A stretch of 64,000 nt of DNA, taken from the NCBI GenBank assembly GCA_964392325.1, contig CAYMPJ010000005.1, forward strand, positions 1-64,000, written 5' to 3'. The translations under genes and the position numbers were made by a program. Shown one piece after another: positions 53,283 through 62,015 of this stretch. Positions within the stretch are counted from its first letter, which is position 1, and every line of letters begins with the position of its first letter. The stretch is from CALLPQ01 sp964392325 (GTDB lineage: Bacteria; Pseudomonadota; Alphaproteobacteria; Caulobacterales; Parvularculaceae). Under the pieces are notes generated by a model that saw only the letters and a program-made list of their open reading frames with translations, was not told the DNA's origin and did no database searches.

Positions 53283-55778
53283 ATGGAAAAGCGGGCCTAT
53301 TTTCGCCCAGATATTCAGGGCATGCGCGCCCTCGCTGTTTTAGCGGTTATTTTCTATCACCTGCCGGGCGAAATTCTTGCTGGCGGGTATTTGGGCGTCG
53401 ATGTTTTTTTCGTTATTTCTGGTTATCTAATTACCAATCAGATCGTTGGAAAAATCAACGAAAAAACCTTTTCTCTCTTTCAGTTCTACAAGAACCGGTT
53501 TTGGCGGTTATTCCCCGCAATGATTTTTGTTGTGCTCATCACACTAATTTATGCTTCCTGGGTGATGTCCATCGGGGATTTGAAAAAGGCTAGTCACAGC
53601 GCATTATCAGCAACCTTTTCTTTATCTAATTTTTATTTTTTTTCGCAAGAAGGATACTTTGATACCGCAGCGCGGGTTAAGCCCTTTCTCCATACTTGGT
53701 CATTGGCAGTGGAAGAGCAATTTTATCTCTTCTGGCCAATGATACTTTTAGGGCTTGCAAGCCTTAAAAAACCGCTGCGTTTATCCTTAGTAATACTGAT
53801 CGTGGCGTTAAGCTTTTTCACCTGTTTGTATTTTATCAATATCCAACCAAATTTGGCCTTCTATATGTTGCCAACCCGCTTGTTCGAATTGGGTATTGGA
53901 GCTTTAATGGTGTTTCTTCCGGCGACATTGGTGCAAAATTTTGCATTGAAAAATGGTCTTTATTTTGTGGGATTGGCGGGAGTGTTTTGTTCCCTTTTCT
54001 TCTTTCATGACGGGTTAAGAATGCCGGGCCTGTTAAGTTTGGTGCCCTGTTTTGGGGCCGCCTTGATGATCCAGTTTGGCGAAAGGATTGCGCCGGCGCG
54101 CCTTTTTCATTTTCCGCCATTAGTGCTGATTGGTGACTGGTCCTACACACTCTATCTCGTGCACTGGCCGGTCATTGTTTTTTATATTTATCAAAATGGC
54201 GGTGCACTTGATGATAGCGTTAGCCGTGTATTTGTAATTGGGCCAACGGTTTTGTTGCTCGCGATTACATTTGCGATCACTGCTGTTTGTCATTATCTGG
54301 TCGAACGCCCATTACGCTATGGAAACTTAACCTTAAAATTTGGAGGATTGGCTGCAATTTTTAGCGTAGGATTGAGTGTTTTTACGGCGAGTATTTTGTT
54401 CATTACTCTTCCGGCCAACCGCATTGTAGCAAACGCACCCTCTAGTCAGGAAGACTTGCCAGCTGGTACGGTCTCTTTAAATCCCTTACTCGAAAACAAA
54501 AAGGCCTATGTTTCGCAACTCGTCCGTTTTTGTAAAAATCAAAGCGCGCCCTGTCATATTGAATATTATACAAAAAACACTGATTTAGAGAAAGCCTATG
54601 ATTTTGTCGTGTACGGAGATTCGTTTGCGCCTCATATGATACCTGCTGTGCAAGAACTTGGTAGAAAATCCAATAAATTTGGTATCATCTTTTCAGGTGC
54701 TGCTTGTCCCTCTGTAATAGGAAATTCTACATTTTTACAAGGGTATCACGAGGATTCTGCTGAGTCGAAAAGATGTAAAAAGCATACAAATGATTTTTTT
54801 ACCTATGTAGAGGGTCAAAAAGATATTTTAATTATTTTATCTCAAAACTGGTTCGCATACCAATTTCTACATGATCGGGCTTACGAGAATAAAAAGATCG
54901 AGATCAATTATGGATGGCTTTTTGAAGAAAATAAAAGATTTCTGGAAATTTTCGATGTCTTTATGAGAAGGCTTCGAGCAACCGGACATAAGATAGTGGT
55001 TGTTGGGGATATTCCGACATTTCGGTATGCGACTTTTACTTGTTTGCAAATTTATCCAAAAAACCTTGAGAATTGTCCTTTTCAGGTTGGAAGTAATTCC
55101 GACAATGTCATGACATCAGTGATGATGAATGAGTATATGGCAAAAAAATATCCTGATTTTTATAGTGTCGATCCGGTAAATATTTTTTGCGATAATTTTA
55201 ACCAATGCCGTGTGGTGGAAAATGGAGATATCTTATACTCGGATACTTCCCATCTGACGGTAGCAGGCGCCAAAAAGCTAACACCTCTTTTAGCGCCCTT
55301 TTTTAAGGAAGGGGTTAGATTATCTGATTTTACATTTAAAAATTTACAGAAGCGGAAGTTGCTTCTCAAGCGTGGAGATATTTTAAGAAAGGCACCTTTT
55401 ACCCAACAAAGAATACGTGATCTGGAAGAATTGAATTCTGGGCTAATAAAATATTACAAACAAACTGGTAATTACCCGGATACAAAAGGAAAATGGATAA
55501 AACTAAATCGTGGTAAAGTGGACCAAATTCAAACCGATATTTTTTCGCAATTCATGCCAGAACTTCCTAAGGATCCATCAAATAGTGTTGGCCCTTTTTC
55601 TGCGCATTACTCATATATTTCGAACGGTATAGATTATAAACTGCTGGTGGAAAATGGCTGGGATTGTGCTTTGCTACCGGAAACGAGTAAAGCCAAGCCA
55701 GACGCAGCTCGCTCAAGGAGTGATGGACGGTTTTGTTCAGCATGGGGATATTGGACGGAAAATTATGCCCTTAAATAG
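53283..55778 (+). CDS. OafA-like acyltransferase with SGNH domain and pilin-like tail
   Basis: This 831-residue inner-membrane protein acetylates a surface glycan in relatives. Residues 1-385 form the multi-helix acyltransferase-3 domain with RPDIQGMRALAV and the catalytic-type H26. An SGNH domain follows, with S447 in YGDSF and D654/H657 in SDTSHLT. The last 127 residues (about 705-831) are unusual: an amphipathic helix (DLEELNSGLIKYYKQTGNYP) then LPKDPSN and YISNGIDYKLL, resembling the C-terminal part of a GspG-type pseudopilin. ATG 53283 has ACAGGA before it; a TTG at 53262 is less likely. It stands alone between unrelated genes. Confidence 0.9.
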   Translation: MEKRAYFRPDIQGMRALAVLAVIFYHLPGEILAGGYLGVDVFFVISGYLITNQIVGKINEKTFSLFQFYKNRFWRLFPAMIFVVLITLIYASWVMSIGDLKKASHSALSATFSLSNFYFFSQEGYFDTAARVKPFLHTWSLAVEEQFYLFWPMILLGLASLKKPLRLSLVILIVALSFFTCLYFINIQPNLAFYMLPTRLFELGIGALMVFLPATLVQNFALKNGLYFVGLAGVFCSLFFFHDGLRMPGLLSLVPCFGAALMIQFGERIAPARLFHFPPLVLIGDWSYTLYLVHWPVIVFYIYQNGGALDDSVSRVFVIGPTVLLLAITFAITAVCHYLVERPLRYGNLTLKFGGLAAIFSVGLSVFTASILFITLPANRIVANAPSSQEDLPAGTVSLNPLLENKKAYVSQLVRFCKNQSAPCHIEYYTKNTDLEKAYDFVVYGDSFAPHMIPAVQELGRKSNKFGIIFSGAACPSVIGNSTFLQGYHEDSAESKRCKKHTNDFFTYVEGQKDILIILSQNWFAYQFLHDRAYENKKIEINYGWLFEENKRFLEIFDVFMRRLRATGHKIVVVGDIPTFRYATFTCLQIYPKNLENCPFQVGSNSDNVMTSVMMNEYMAKKYPDFYSVDPVNIFCDNFNQCRVVENGDILYSDTSHLTVAGAKKLTPLLAPFFKEGVRLSDFTFKNLQKRKLLLKRGDILRKAPFTQQRIRDLEELNSGLIKYYKQTGNYPDTKGKWIKLNRGKVDQIQTDIFSQFMPELPKDPSNSVGPFSAHYSYISNGIDYKLLVENGWDCALLPETSKAKPDAARSRSDGRFCSAWGYWTENYALK

Positions 55779-55788
55779 GGAGTGGTCC

Positions 55789-56130
55789 TTAAATCGAGAA
55801 ACTTGTACCGCAACCGCAGCCAGCCGTGGCTAATGGGTTATTGATCTTGAATGCTGCACCAATAATTTCATCGGCAAAGTCAATTTCCGCACCACTCATA
55901 TATTCAACAGAGACTTCATCGACGAGGACCGTGATTCCGGATTTTTCAATCACCAGGTCATCATCTTCGCGAGAGGTTACAATATCGAATGTATATTGAA
56001 ACCCAGAGCAACCACCACCGGAGACACCAACTCTCAGCATCGAGCCGGCCGGCTCCTTTGCAAGGATTTCACCAATGCGTTTGGCAGCACGATCAGAAAC
56101 ACTAACTGGTAGGTCCACAGTATCACTCAC
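55789..56130 (-). CDS. erpA: Iron-sulfur cluster insertion protein (ErpA/IscA type)
   Basis: A-type carriers deliver Fe-S clusters to apoproteins. This 113-residue protein has the three conserved cysteines, one in GVSGGGCSGFQY and two in the CGCG near the end. I use the GTG at 56130 because the protein then begins MSDTVDLPVSVSD, as relatives do; the longer frame to 56208 adds 26 unconserved residues. It diverges from dgt, a pairing I recall as common in Alphaproteobacteria. Confidence 0.92.
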   Translation of the reverse strand: MSDTVDLPVSVSDRAAKRIGEILAKEPAGSMLRVGVSGGGCSGFQYTFDIVTSREDDDLVIEKSGITVLVDEVSVEYMSGAEIDFADEIIGAAFKINNPLATAGCGCGTSFSI

Positions 56131-56305
56131 TAAAATAATTCCGGAATAATCATCTGATATTAAAATGAAAATGCGTGACAATCTTACGAACATCACTATC
56201 TCATACATAGTATTGATCCGCCCTTAACAAAAGGGGGGAAGTCCGGTTTTGGGAACGTTTTTCATGGGTTAAATGGGGTTTGCCCCATAGAAAATGAGAA
56301 AAATA

Positions 56306-57517
56306 ATGCCAATTGCATTTCCGGCCCCACTGGCCCCATACGCCGCGCAGGCGCAAAATAGTCGAGGACGGCTGTATAAAGAACCAGATAGCAGACGTCG
56401 TAGTCCGTTCCAGAGGGATAGGGACCGTGTGGTCCATTCCACCGCCTTTCGGCGTTTGAAGCACAAGACCCAGGTTTTTATCTATCACGAAGGGGATTAT
56501 TATCGGACCCGGCTAACCCATTCGATAGAAGTTGCCCAGATTGCAAGGTCTCTTGCTCGAACATTACAGCTCGATGAGGATCTGGCAGAATGCGTCGCTC
56601 TTGCCCATGATCTTGGTCACCCTCCCTTTGGCCATACCGGCGAAGATGTTTTGATAGAATGTATGAGCCCACCAAATTTACCGGGTGGAGATGGGTTTGA
56701 TCATAACGCCCAGACTTTACGCCTGCTAACCCGTTTAGAGCGGCGCCATGCCAATTTTGATGGAATGAACCTCACCTGGGAGACATTGGAGGGTGCTGTA
56801 AAACATAACGGCCCATTGGTGGGCGAGGGTATGCCAGAATTGCCAGCTGCTATTGTGGAATATTCGCAAAAACAGGACTTATGGCTTGATAGTTTTGCCT
56901 CATTGGAGGCACAGGTTGCGGCTGTATCAGATGATATAGCATATAATAATCATGATATAGATGACGGTTTACGGGCCGGGCTTTTTGATTTTGAGACTGC
57001 ACTCGCATTGCCACTGTTTGGGCCAGTGCTTCATGCCGCAAAGAAACGGGCTCCTGATGCACCAGAAGAAATTTTAATTGCGGAAAGCGTCTCCGATTTA
57101 ATCGGCGTGATGGCTGAGGATGTGGTGACCGAGAGTGCGTCGCGGCTGCTGGATTTGAACCCTAAATCAGCTGATGATGTCCGCCGAGCAGACCGTGCTA
57201 TGGTCGATTTTTCCGAGCCTCTTAAAGCCGAACTTAACGGTCTTAGAGATTTTCTGATGAATAATATGTACCGCCATCATGATGTGAATCGGGCACGCAG
57301 TAAGGCAAAACGTATCGTGAAGTCATTGTTCGAGCTCTTTATGAGCGAGCCAGAAACATTACCGCCAGAATGGCGTGCACGGTATGAATCCTATGATCAT
57401 GGACAAAATCAGTCAAAACTCCCCAGAATCGTTTGTGATTATATTGCCGGGATGACGGATCGATTTGCAATTCGGGAATATGAACGTCTATTTGGCCTAT
57501 CTACCTTTCCTGATTAA
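56306..57517 (+). CDS. dgt: Deoxyguanosinetriphosphate triphosphohydrolase-like protein
   Basis: This 403-residue HD-domain dNTPase splits dNTPs into nucleosides and triphosphate. Motifs are RSPFQRDRDRVVHSTAFRRLKHKTQVF, the HD ligands in TRLTHSIEVAQIARS and ALAHDLGHPPFGHTGED, and DDIAYNNHDIDDGLRAG. It is the Dgt-like branch common outside Enterobacteria. ATG 56306 is preferred; ATG 56294 sits directly after a TGGGG/CCCCA hairpin without a ribosome site. It diverges from erpA. The argS gene I would expect next is missing; a 517-bp non-coding stretch follows. Confidence 0.93.
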   Translation: MPIAFPAPLAPYAAQAQNSRGRLYKEPDSRRRSPFQRDRDRVVHSTAFRRLKHKTQVFIYHEGDYYRTRLTHSIEVAQIARSLARTLQLDEDLAECVALAHDLGHPPFGHTGEDVLIECMSPPNLPGGDGFDHNAQTLRLLTRLERRHANFDGMNLTWETLEGAVKHNGPLVGEGMPELPAAIVEYSQKQDLWLDSFASLEAQVAAVSDDIAYNNHDIDDGLRAGLFDFETALALPLFGPVLHAAKKRAPDAPEEILIAESVSDLIGVMAEDVVTESASRLLDLNPKSADDVRRADRAMVDFSEPLKAELNGLRDFLMNNMYRHHDVNRARSKAKRIVKSLFELFMSEPETLPPEWRARYESYDHGQNQSKLPRIVCDYIAGMTDRFAIREYERLFGLSTFPD

Positions 57518-58034
57518 ACCAAAATTCTGGCCCAAATACGAACCTAGTTAAGGTCCAAGTACAAAATTGATAAGCTTGATTTCTGGTTAAATTTCGCTGG
57601 TTTGATTTCGCTGGTTTGATCGCCTTTAGGGTTGCTTAGGCAATAAATTGAAGTTCATGGTGTGAACCCAAAATTCTAACAATCTTTTCAAGGCATTAGG
57701 CCATTGAATATTGTGGGGAATGGTTTAAGAAGTTTTTGCTGTGGAATGTTTTTTTCCCCAATCTCGTTAGAGTGACGTTCTTTTGCCACTTTGCTGGTGT
57801 TAAACTATAGAGATTGAGCGATTCGTACAGAAATAAGGGAATCACTGGCTTTTGTGATTATCTCTCATTGGGCTAGTGTTGAAAGTGCATCTTATTTTCT
57901 AGAAGAGATTTATTCTCTGTGTTTGGATGATACGGCTATAGCGATGCCTTGTTATGGTAATGAAAAATAGCAGTTGAACATAATCGGGGCGATTATTTGC
58001 AATTGATCCTGATGATTTAAGTTTGGAGGTCGTA
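57518..58034. other. Gene-free 517-bp region, with a 14-bp tandem duplication
   Basis: No convincing ORF, RNA gene or terminator is visible between dgt and the SPOR gene. A perfect 14-bp tandem duplication (unit ATTTCGCTGGTTTG) occupies 57591-57618. In related genomes I recall argS in this position. I cannot recognise any argS fragment here by eye. The right end must contain the promoter for the SPOR-nagZ genes. Confidence 0.5.
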
Positions 58035-58943
58035 GTGACCAGTAGTACTGATGATTTTGACGACGATTTTGATGATTTTGATGGCTTTGATGATGAAGAT
58101 GAAAAGCGCGGTGTATCCGGCCTTGTTGTTCTTCTGATCATTCTTGCGATGTTGTTGGCCTTTTCTTTCATTGTCAGTATGGCTTATAGCAAAGGCATAC
58201 GTCAGGGAGCACTGAGCGATACCCCTCAAATTGCTGCTGACCCTTCACCAGTAAAAACGCCTGCTACAAACGCTTCATCGGGCTCGGTGACAGCTGAAAA
58301 CCGGGAAGTTTATGACCGAATTGACGGAAACACAGCTACCCGCACAGAGGTGTTGGCTGAAGCTTCTGAAGAACCTTTAATCAATACTGGTTCAAGCGAT
58401 CCAATTGCTGAATTAGCAGCGGCGGCTCAAAACGAGACACAAGTTGCAACCGATTCGCTTGTTACTGGTGTAGAAAGTGCAAGAGAGAGTATCGAGAGTG
58501 TTGCCGCACGGGCCACTAATGTTACAAATTCTGTACGCGGTACCGTCGCCGATACGGTTGATAGTGAAAGTGTGCTGAGCACGAAAGATCCATTAGAAAG
58601 TGTTATTCGTGATGCGGTGAACGAAAGTGAAGTGCGCCGTCCCGCCACAACAGTAACGCCTGCCTTTACGCAAAACGTCTCAGGTAATGTCTCTGGTACC
58701 CACGTCGTCCAGGTTGGTGCTTTTCGATCCGAGGGTGAAGCTGATAATTACTGGGCCCGTTTAAACGATCGCTTTGCTGGCTTTCTTGATGGTAAGGGCA
58801 AGGATATTGAGTTCGCTGATTTAGGGGCTCGCGGTGTATATTATCGTCTGCGGATTGCAGGATTTAATAGCAAAGACGAGGCAAGCTCGTATTGTGAAGG
58901 CCTGAAAGCACGCAGTCAGGACTGTCTTGTGAAGAGCCGGTAA
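58035..58943 (+). CDS. SPOR-domain cell-division-type protein
   Basis: This 302-residue protein has a very acidic cytosolic N-terminus (runs of Asp and Phe in about the first 23 residues), one membrane segment at about 30-54, a long Ser/Thr/Glu-rich periplasmic linker, and a C-terminal SPOR domain (about 225-300, HVVQVGAFRSEGEADNYWARL to the end). SPOR domains bind septal peptidoglycan lacking stem peptides. The GTG at 58035 is used because GGAGG ends five bases before it; a TTG at 58023 would lie inside that ribosome site. It ends three bases before nagZ. Confidence 0.9.
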   Translation: MTSSTDDFDDDFDDFDGFDDEDEKRGVSGLVVLLIILAMLLAFSFIVSMAYSKGIRQGALSDTPQIAADPSPVKTPATNASSGSVTAENREVYDRIDGNTATRTEVLAEASEEPLINTGSSDPIAELAAAAQNETQVATDSLVTGVESARESIESVAARATNVTNSVRGTVADTVDSESVLSTKDPLESVIRDAVNESEVRRPATTVTPAFTQNVSGNVSGTHVVQVGAFRSEGEADNYWARLNDRFAGFLDGKGKDIEFADLGARGVYYRLRIAGFNSKDEASSYCEGLKARSQDCLVKSR

Positions 58944-58946
58944 TAG

Positions 58947-60002
58947 ATGCCAACATCTGCAGCCGTTTATGATTGTAAAGGTCCAAGCCTTACAGCCAAT
59001 GAGCGTGACTTTTTTCGTGATGCTGACCCTTGGGGATTTATCCTCTTTGCCCGGCATTGTGAAACGCCACAACAGATGCTCAACTTGTGTGCAGAGCTAC
59101 GCGAGAGCGTGGGGCGAGAAGCTCCTATTTTGATTGATCAAGAGGGTGGGCGCGTTGCGCGTATGCGTTCGCGGGATGGAAAAAACCCTGAATGGCGTGC
59201 TCACCCTCCAATGGCGGCTTTTGGCGACCTCTGGCGACTTGATCCCGGAAAAGCACAAGAGGCAGCCTGGCTTAATGGTTATCTATTGGGTGGTTTGGTT
59301 AGTGCTTGCGGCGTGAACGTTAATTGCGCCCCGATGCTGGATGTTCGTCAACTCGACAGTGATCCGGTTACGATTGGGGATCGGGCAATTGCCATGCATT
59401 CTGACATTGTCGCCCCCATTGGCGCGGCGATTATGGCTGGTTTACAAGCCGGTGGCTCATTGCCCATTATCAAACATATGCCGGGCCTTGGGCGTGCTTC
59501 TTGCGATAGCCATTATGAACTACCCATAGTTCCCGCTAAACGCAGCGATCTTGCTGGTTCCGATTTTGTACCCTTTAAATATCTCTCGGACCTATCTCAT
59601 AGTGCGCCTATGGGAATGACTGGTCATGTAGTGTACCCGGATTTGGATCCAGAAAATTGTGTGACGCACTCTGCATTTATAATTCAAGAGATTATAAGGG
59701 GCGAGATTGGTTTTAAAGGTTTGCTCTTTTCTGATGATCTGAAAATGGAAGCTCTTGGAGGGAATTACCCGGCGCGGGCAGAAAAAGCGCTTAAAGCGGG
59801 CTGTGATATTGCGCTGGCTTGTAATTTTTCACTAGAAGAAAAGCAGGCAATTGCCCAAGGGGTTGGGGCGTTAACGCCTGAGGCCTCATTGCGCGCTGAA
59901 GCTGCTCTTAACTGGAAATCTACAATGCAAGTCCCTGAGATCGAGCGAAGCTATCGAACCTTGCTGGAACTTCTAAAACCGGTTTGGCCATTGATGGCAT
60001 GA
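58947..60002 (+). CDS. nagZ: Beta-N-acetylhexosaminidase NagZ
   Basis: NagZ (GH3) removes GlcNAc from peptidoglycan breakdown products in the cytosol. This 351-residue protein has LIDQEGGRVARMR near residues 62-74, the catalytic-loop motif KHMPGLGRASCDSHYELP with the Asp-His pair (about 175-192), and the nucleophile Asp in LLFSDDLKMEAL (about 260-271). It has no signal peptide, as expected. It follows the SPOR gene by three bases, so the two are one unit. scpA and scpB, which I recall after nagZ in relatives, are absent. Confidence 0.94.
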   Translation: MPTSAAVYDCKGPSLTANERDFFRDADPWGFILFARHCETPQQMLNLCAELRESVGREAPILIDQEGGRVARMRSRDGKNPEWRAHPPMAAFGDLWRLDPGKAQEAAWLNGYLLGGLVSACGVNVNCAPMLDVRQLDSDPVTIGDRAIAMHSDIVAPIGAAIMAGLQAGGSLPIIKHMPGLGRASCDSHYELPIVPAKRSDLAGSDFVPFKYLSDLSHSAPMGMTGHVVYPDLDPENCVTHSAFIIQEIIRGEIGFKGLLFSDDLKMEALGGNYPARAEKALKAGCDIALACNFSLEEKQAIAQGVGALTPEASLRAEAALNWKSTMQVPEIERSYRTLLELLKPVWPLMA

Positions 60003-60152
60003 TTATTTTCGAGTTGATGGAGATGCTCTTTTCTCAGGCGCGAAACTATGCCAAACCTCTGCCAGAGCAATTAAAAGCTATAGTTGTTTATCGGTTTTGC
60101 ATTTATACCCCAAATCAAACAGCTCAGTTTTACATACAACATCGAGGCAAGT

Positions 60153-60602
60153 GTGGTTTCCCTGCGAAAATATAAGCCCTTACATCTGGTTGCAGCCGAT
60201 GGAGATGACATCAATAGCATGTCTTCTTGTCTCCAGGATGCAGTGATGAAGATTGGGGATTTCGCCTATTTGCCCGAGCAACGACGTTTTGCCTGTGTGG
60301 CCAACAGGTTCGTCTGGGAGGTCAGCGTTAAGCGGAAGGGGGGACCATTTGCGCGGGTGCGCTCCGGTCTGTATTTTGATGATGTGCTCACTGTAAAGCA
60401 ACAAAACATAAGGCCTGATGCTTCTGAAGCGATTGTCTCTTTGCTTGCTATTCGGCATGAGGCGGGGGAGGCGAGTGATTTCATTACGCTGGAATTTTCC
60501 GGAGGTGGGATTATCCGTATGGAAGTCGAAGCTATAAATGCCCATCTTGATGATATCTCAGAGCCTTGGCAGACAAAAAATCGTCCGGAACATAAGGTCT
60601 AA
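60153..60602 (+). CDS. DUF2948 family protein
   Basis: This 149-residue soluble protein belongs to DUF2948, found in Alphaproteobacteria and commonly next to hisD. Recognisable parts are LVAADGDDINSMSSCLQDAVMKIGDFAYLPEQRRFACVANRFVWE in the first half. The function is unknown. I use the GTG at 60153, preceded at five bases by GAGG (60144-60147). The longer frame to 60084 adds 23 residues without family resemblance. Confidence 0.85.
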   Translation: MVSLRKYKPLHLVAADGDDINSMSSCLQDAVMKIGDFAYLPEQRRFACVANRFVWEVSVKRKGGPFARVRSGLYFDDVLTVKQQNIRPDASEAIVSLLAIRHEAGEASDFITLEFSGGGIIRMEVEAINAHLDDISEPWQTKNRPEHKV

Positions 60603-60666
60603 CGGGCGGCAATGATAGCTAGTCTAAACATTTTAAAATTCTGACCCCTTTTATTGAGTTCTCTTT

Positions 60667-61959
60667 ATGGTTTTGCGTCTTCATCTAGGTTCACCGGATT
60701 TTGCAACTAGCTTCACAAAACTACTTGGTTTGAAGCGGGAAGTTTCGCAAGAGGTGAATGATATTGTGCAAGACATCCTTGCGGACGTTCGAACGCGTAA
60801 GGATTTGGCATTGTTTGAATATACCTCGCGTTTTGACGGGTTTGAGGCCAATGCAAAAAGCGTGACGATAACAAAAGCCATGATGGACGAGGCCGAAAAT
60901 GCTTGCGATCCGCTGCAGCTAAAAGCCCTTGATGAAGCGGCAGCGCGCATTTGGGCTTATCATGAAAAGCAAAAACCTGAAGATATTCTATATACAGATG
61001 ATAACGGCGTTAGTCTGGGATGGCGATGGACAGCAGTTGATGCAGCGGGACTATATGTGCCTGGCGGGCTTGCCTCTTATCCTTCCAGCGTTTTGATGAA
61101 TGCGATCCCCGCAAAAGTTGCAGGGGTTGAGCGTCTGGTAATAACGGCTCCGGCGCCGGCCCGAAACTTTAATCCGCTTGTTCTGGCAGCCGCGAAACGG
61201 TCAGGGATTTCTGAAGCCTTTTGTGTAGGGGGCGCGCAGGCAATTGCTGCGTTAGCGTATGGAACGGACTTGATTGCTCCAGTCGATAAAATTGTCGGGC
61301 CAGGTAATGCATATGTTGCTGCGGCCAAACGGCAGGTTTTTGGCACTGTCGGGATCGATTCAATTGCTGGACCTTCGGAAATTCTCGTTGTTGCGGACCA
61401 AGCCAATGATCCTGAATGGATCGCAGCAGATTTGCTAAGTCAAGCCGAGCATGATCCATCTTCACAATCAATATTGATTTGCGATGATGAGGCCTTTGCT
61501 GACGCGGTGGGCGCTGCGGCAGAGCGGCAAATTGAGGGCTCGCCGCGAAAAGAGATTACTGCCGCGGCGTGGACAGATAATTCAGCGATCATAACTGTTT
61601 CCTCGCTGGAGAATGAGGCTGCTGATCTTATTAACCAATTGGCACCAGAACACCTGGAACTGGCTATCGAAAATCCACAAGCTATGTTGCCCGCCATTCG
61701 TCATGCAGGGGCGATATTTTTAGGGCGTCATACCCCTGAGGCGATTGGTGATTATGTCGCTGGGCCCGATCATGTCTTACCTACGGCTAGAGCAGCGCGC
61801 TATGCGTCTGGACTCTCGGTGCTTGATTTCATGAAACGCACCTCGCTGATTGGTTGTACGCCCCAATCTGTAAAGAAAATTGGTCCGGCGGCAGCAACAC
61901 TCGCTGACGCGGAAGGTTTGCCGGCACATGCCCACTCTGTTCGTCTAAGACTGAAATAA
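60667..61959 (+). CDS. hisD: Histidinol dehydrogenase
   Basis: HisD carries out the last two steps of histidine synthesis, oxidising L-histidinol to histidine with two NAD. This 430-residue protein has the family blocks GLYVPGG, GPGNAYVAAAKRQVFG, SIAGPSEILVVAD, the zinc-site region SQAEHDPSSQ and NQLAPEHLELA, and the HTPEAIGDY end part. The length is normal. It follows the DUF2948 gene by 64 bp, the usual alphaproteobacterial pairing. Confidence 0.96.
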   Translation: MVLRLHLGSPDFATSFTKLLGLKREVSQEVNDIVQDILADVRTRKDLALFEYTSRFDGFEANAKSVTITKAMMDEAENACDPLQLKALDEAAARIWAYHEKQKPEDILYTDDNGVSLGWRWTAVDAAGLYVPGGLASYPSSVLMNAIPAKVAGVERLVITAPAPARNFNPLVLAAAKRSGISEAFCVGGAQAIAALAYGTDLIAPVDKIVGPGNAYVAAAKRQVFGTVGIDSIAGPSEILVVADQANDPEWIAADLLSQAEHDPSSQSILICDDEAFADAVGAAAERQIEGSPRKEITAAAWTDNSAIITVSSLENEAADLINQLAPEHLELAIENPQAMLPAIRHAGAIFLGRHTPEAIGDYVAGPDHVLPTARAARYASGLSVLDFMKRTSLIGCTPQSVKKIGPAAATLADAEGLPAHAHSVRLRLK

Positions 61960-62015
61960 GCGAGTAATGGTAGAAAAGTTGCATATCAGGTAATGGTGTA
62001 AGCAAGGAGAACAGC

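Noticed and set aside
53262..55778. Possible recent horizontal transfer of the AT-rich second half of the acyltransferase gene
   Set aside because: The SGNH part looks AT-richer by eye, but no composition was computed and no flanking mobile element or repeat is visible.
55789..56208. Longer erpA reading frame from ATG 56208
   Set aside because: The extra 26 residues are hydrophobic and unlike the family, and the GTG at 56130 gives the normal N-terminus.
57899..58229. Minus-strand ORFs (70-90 residues) opposite the SPOR gene start
   Set aside because: They are Ser/Lys-rich mirrors of the Asp-rich coding sequence on the other strand and have no ribosome site.
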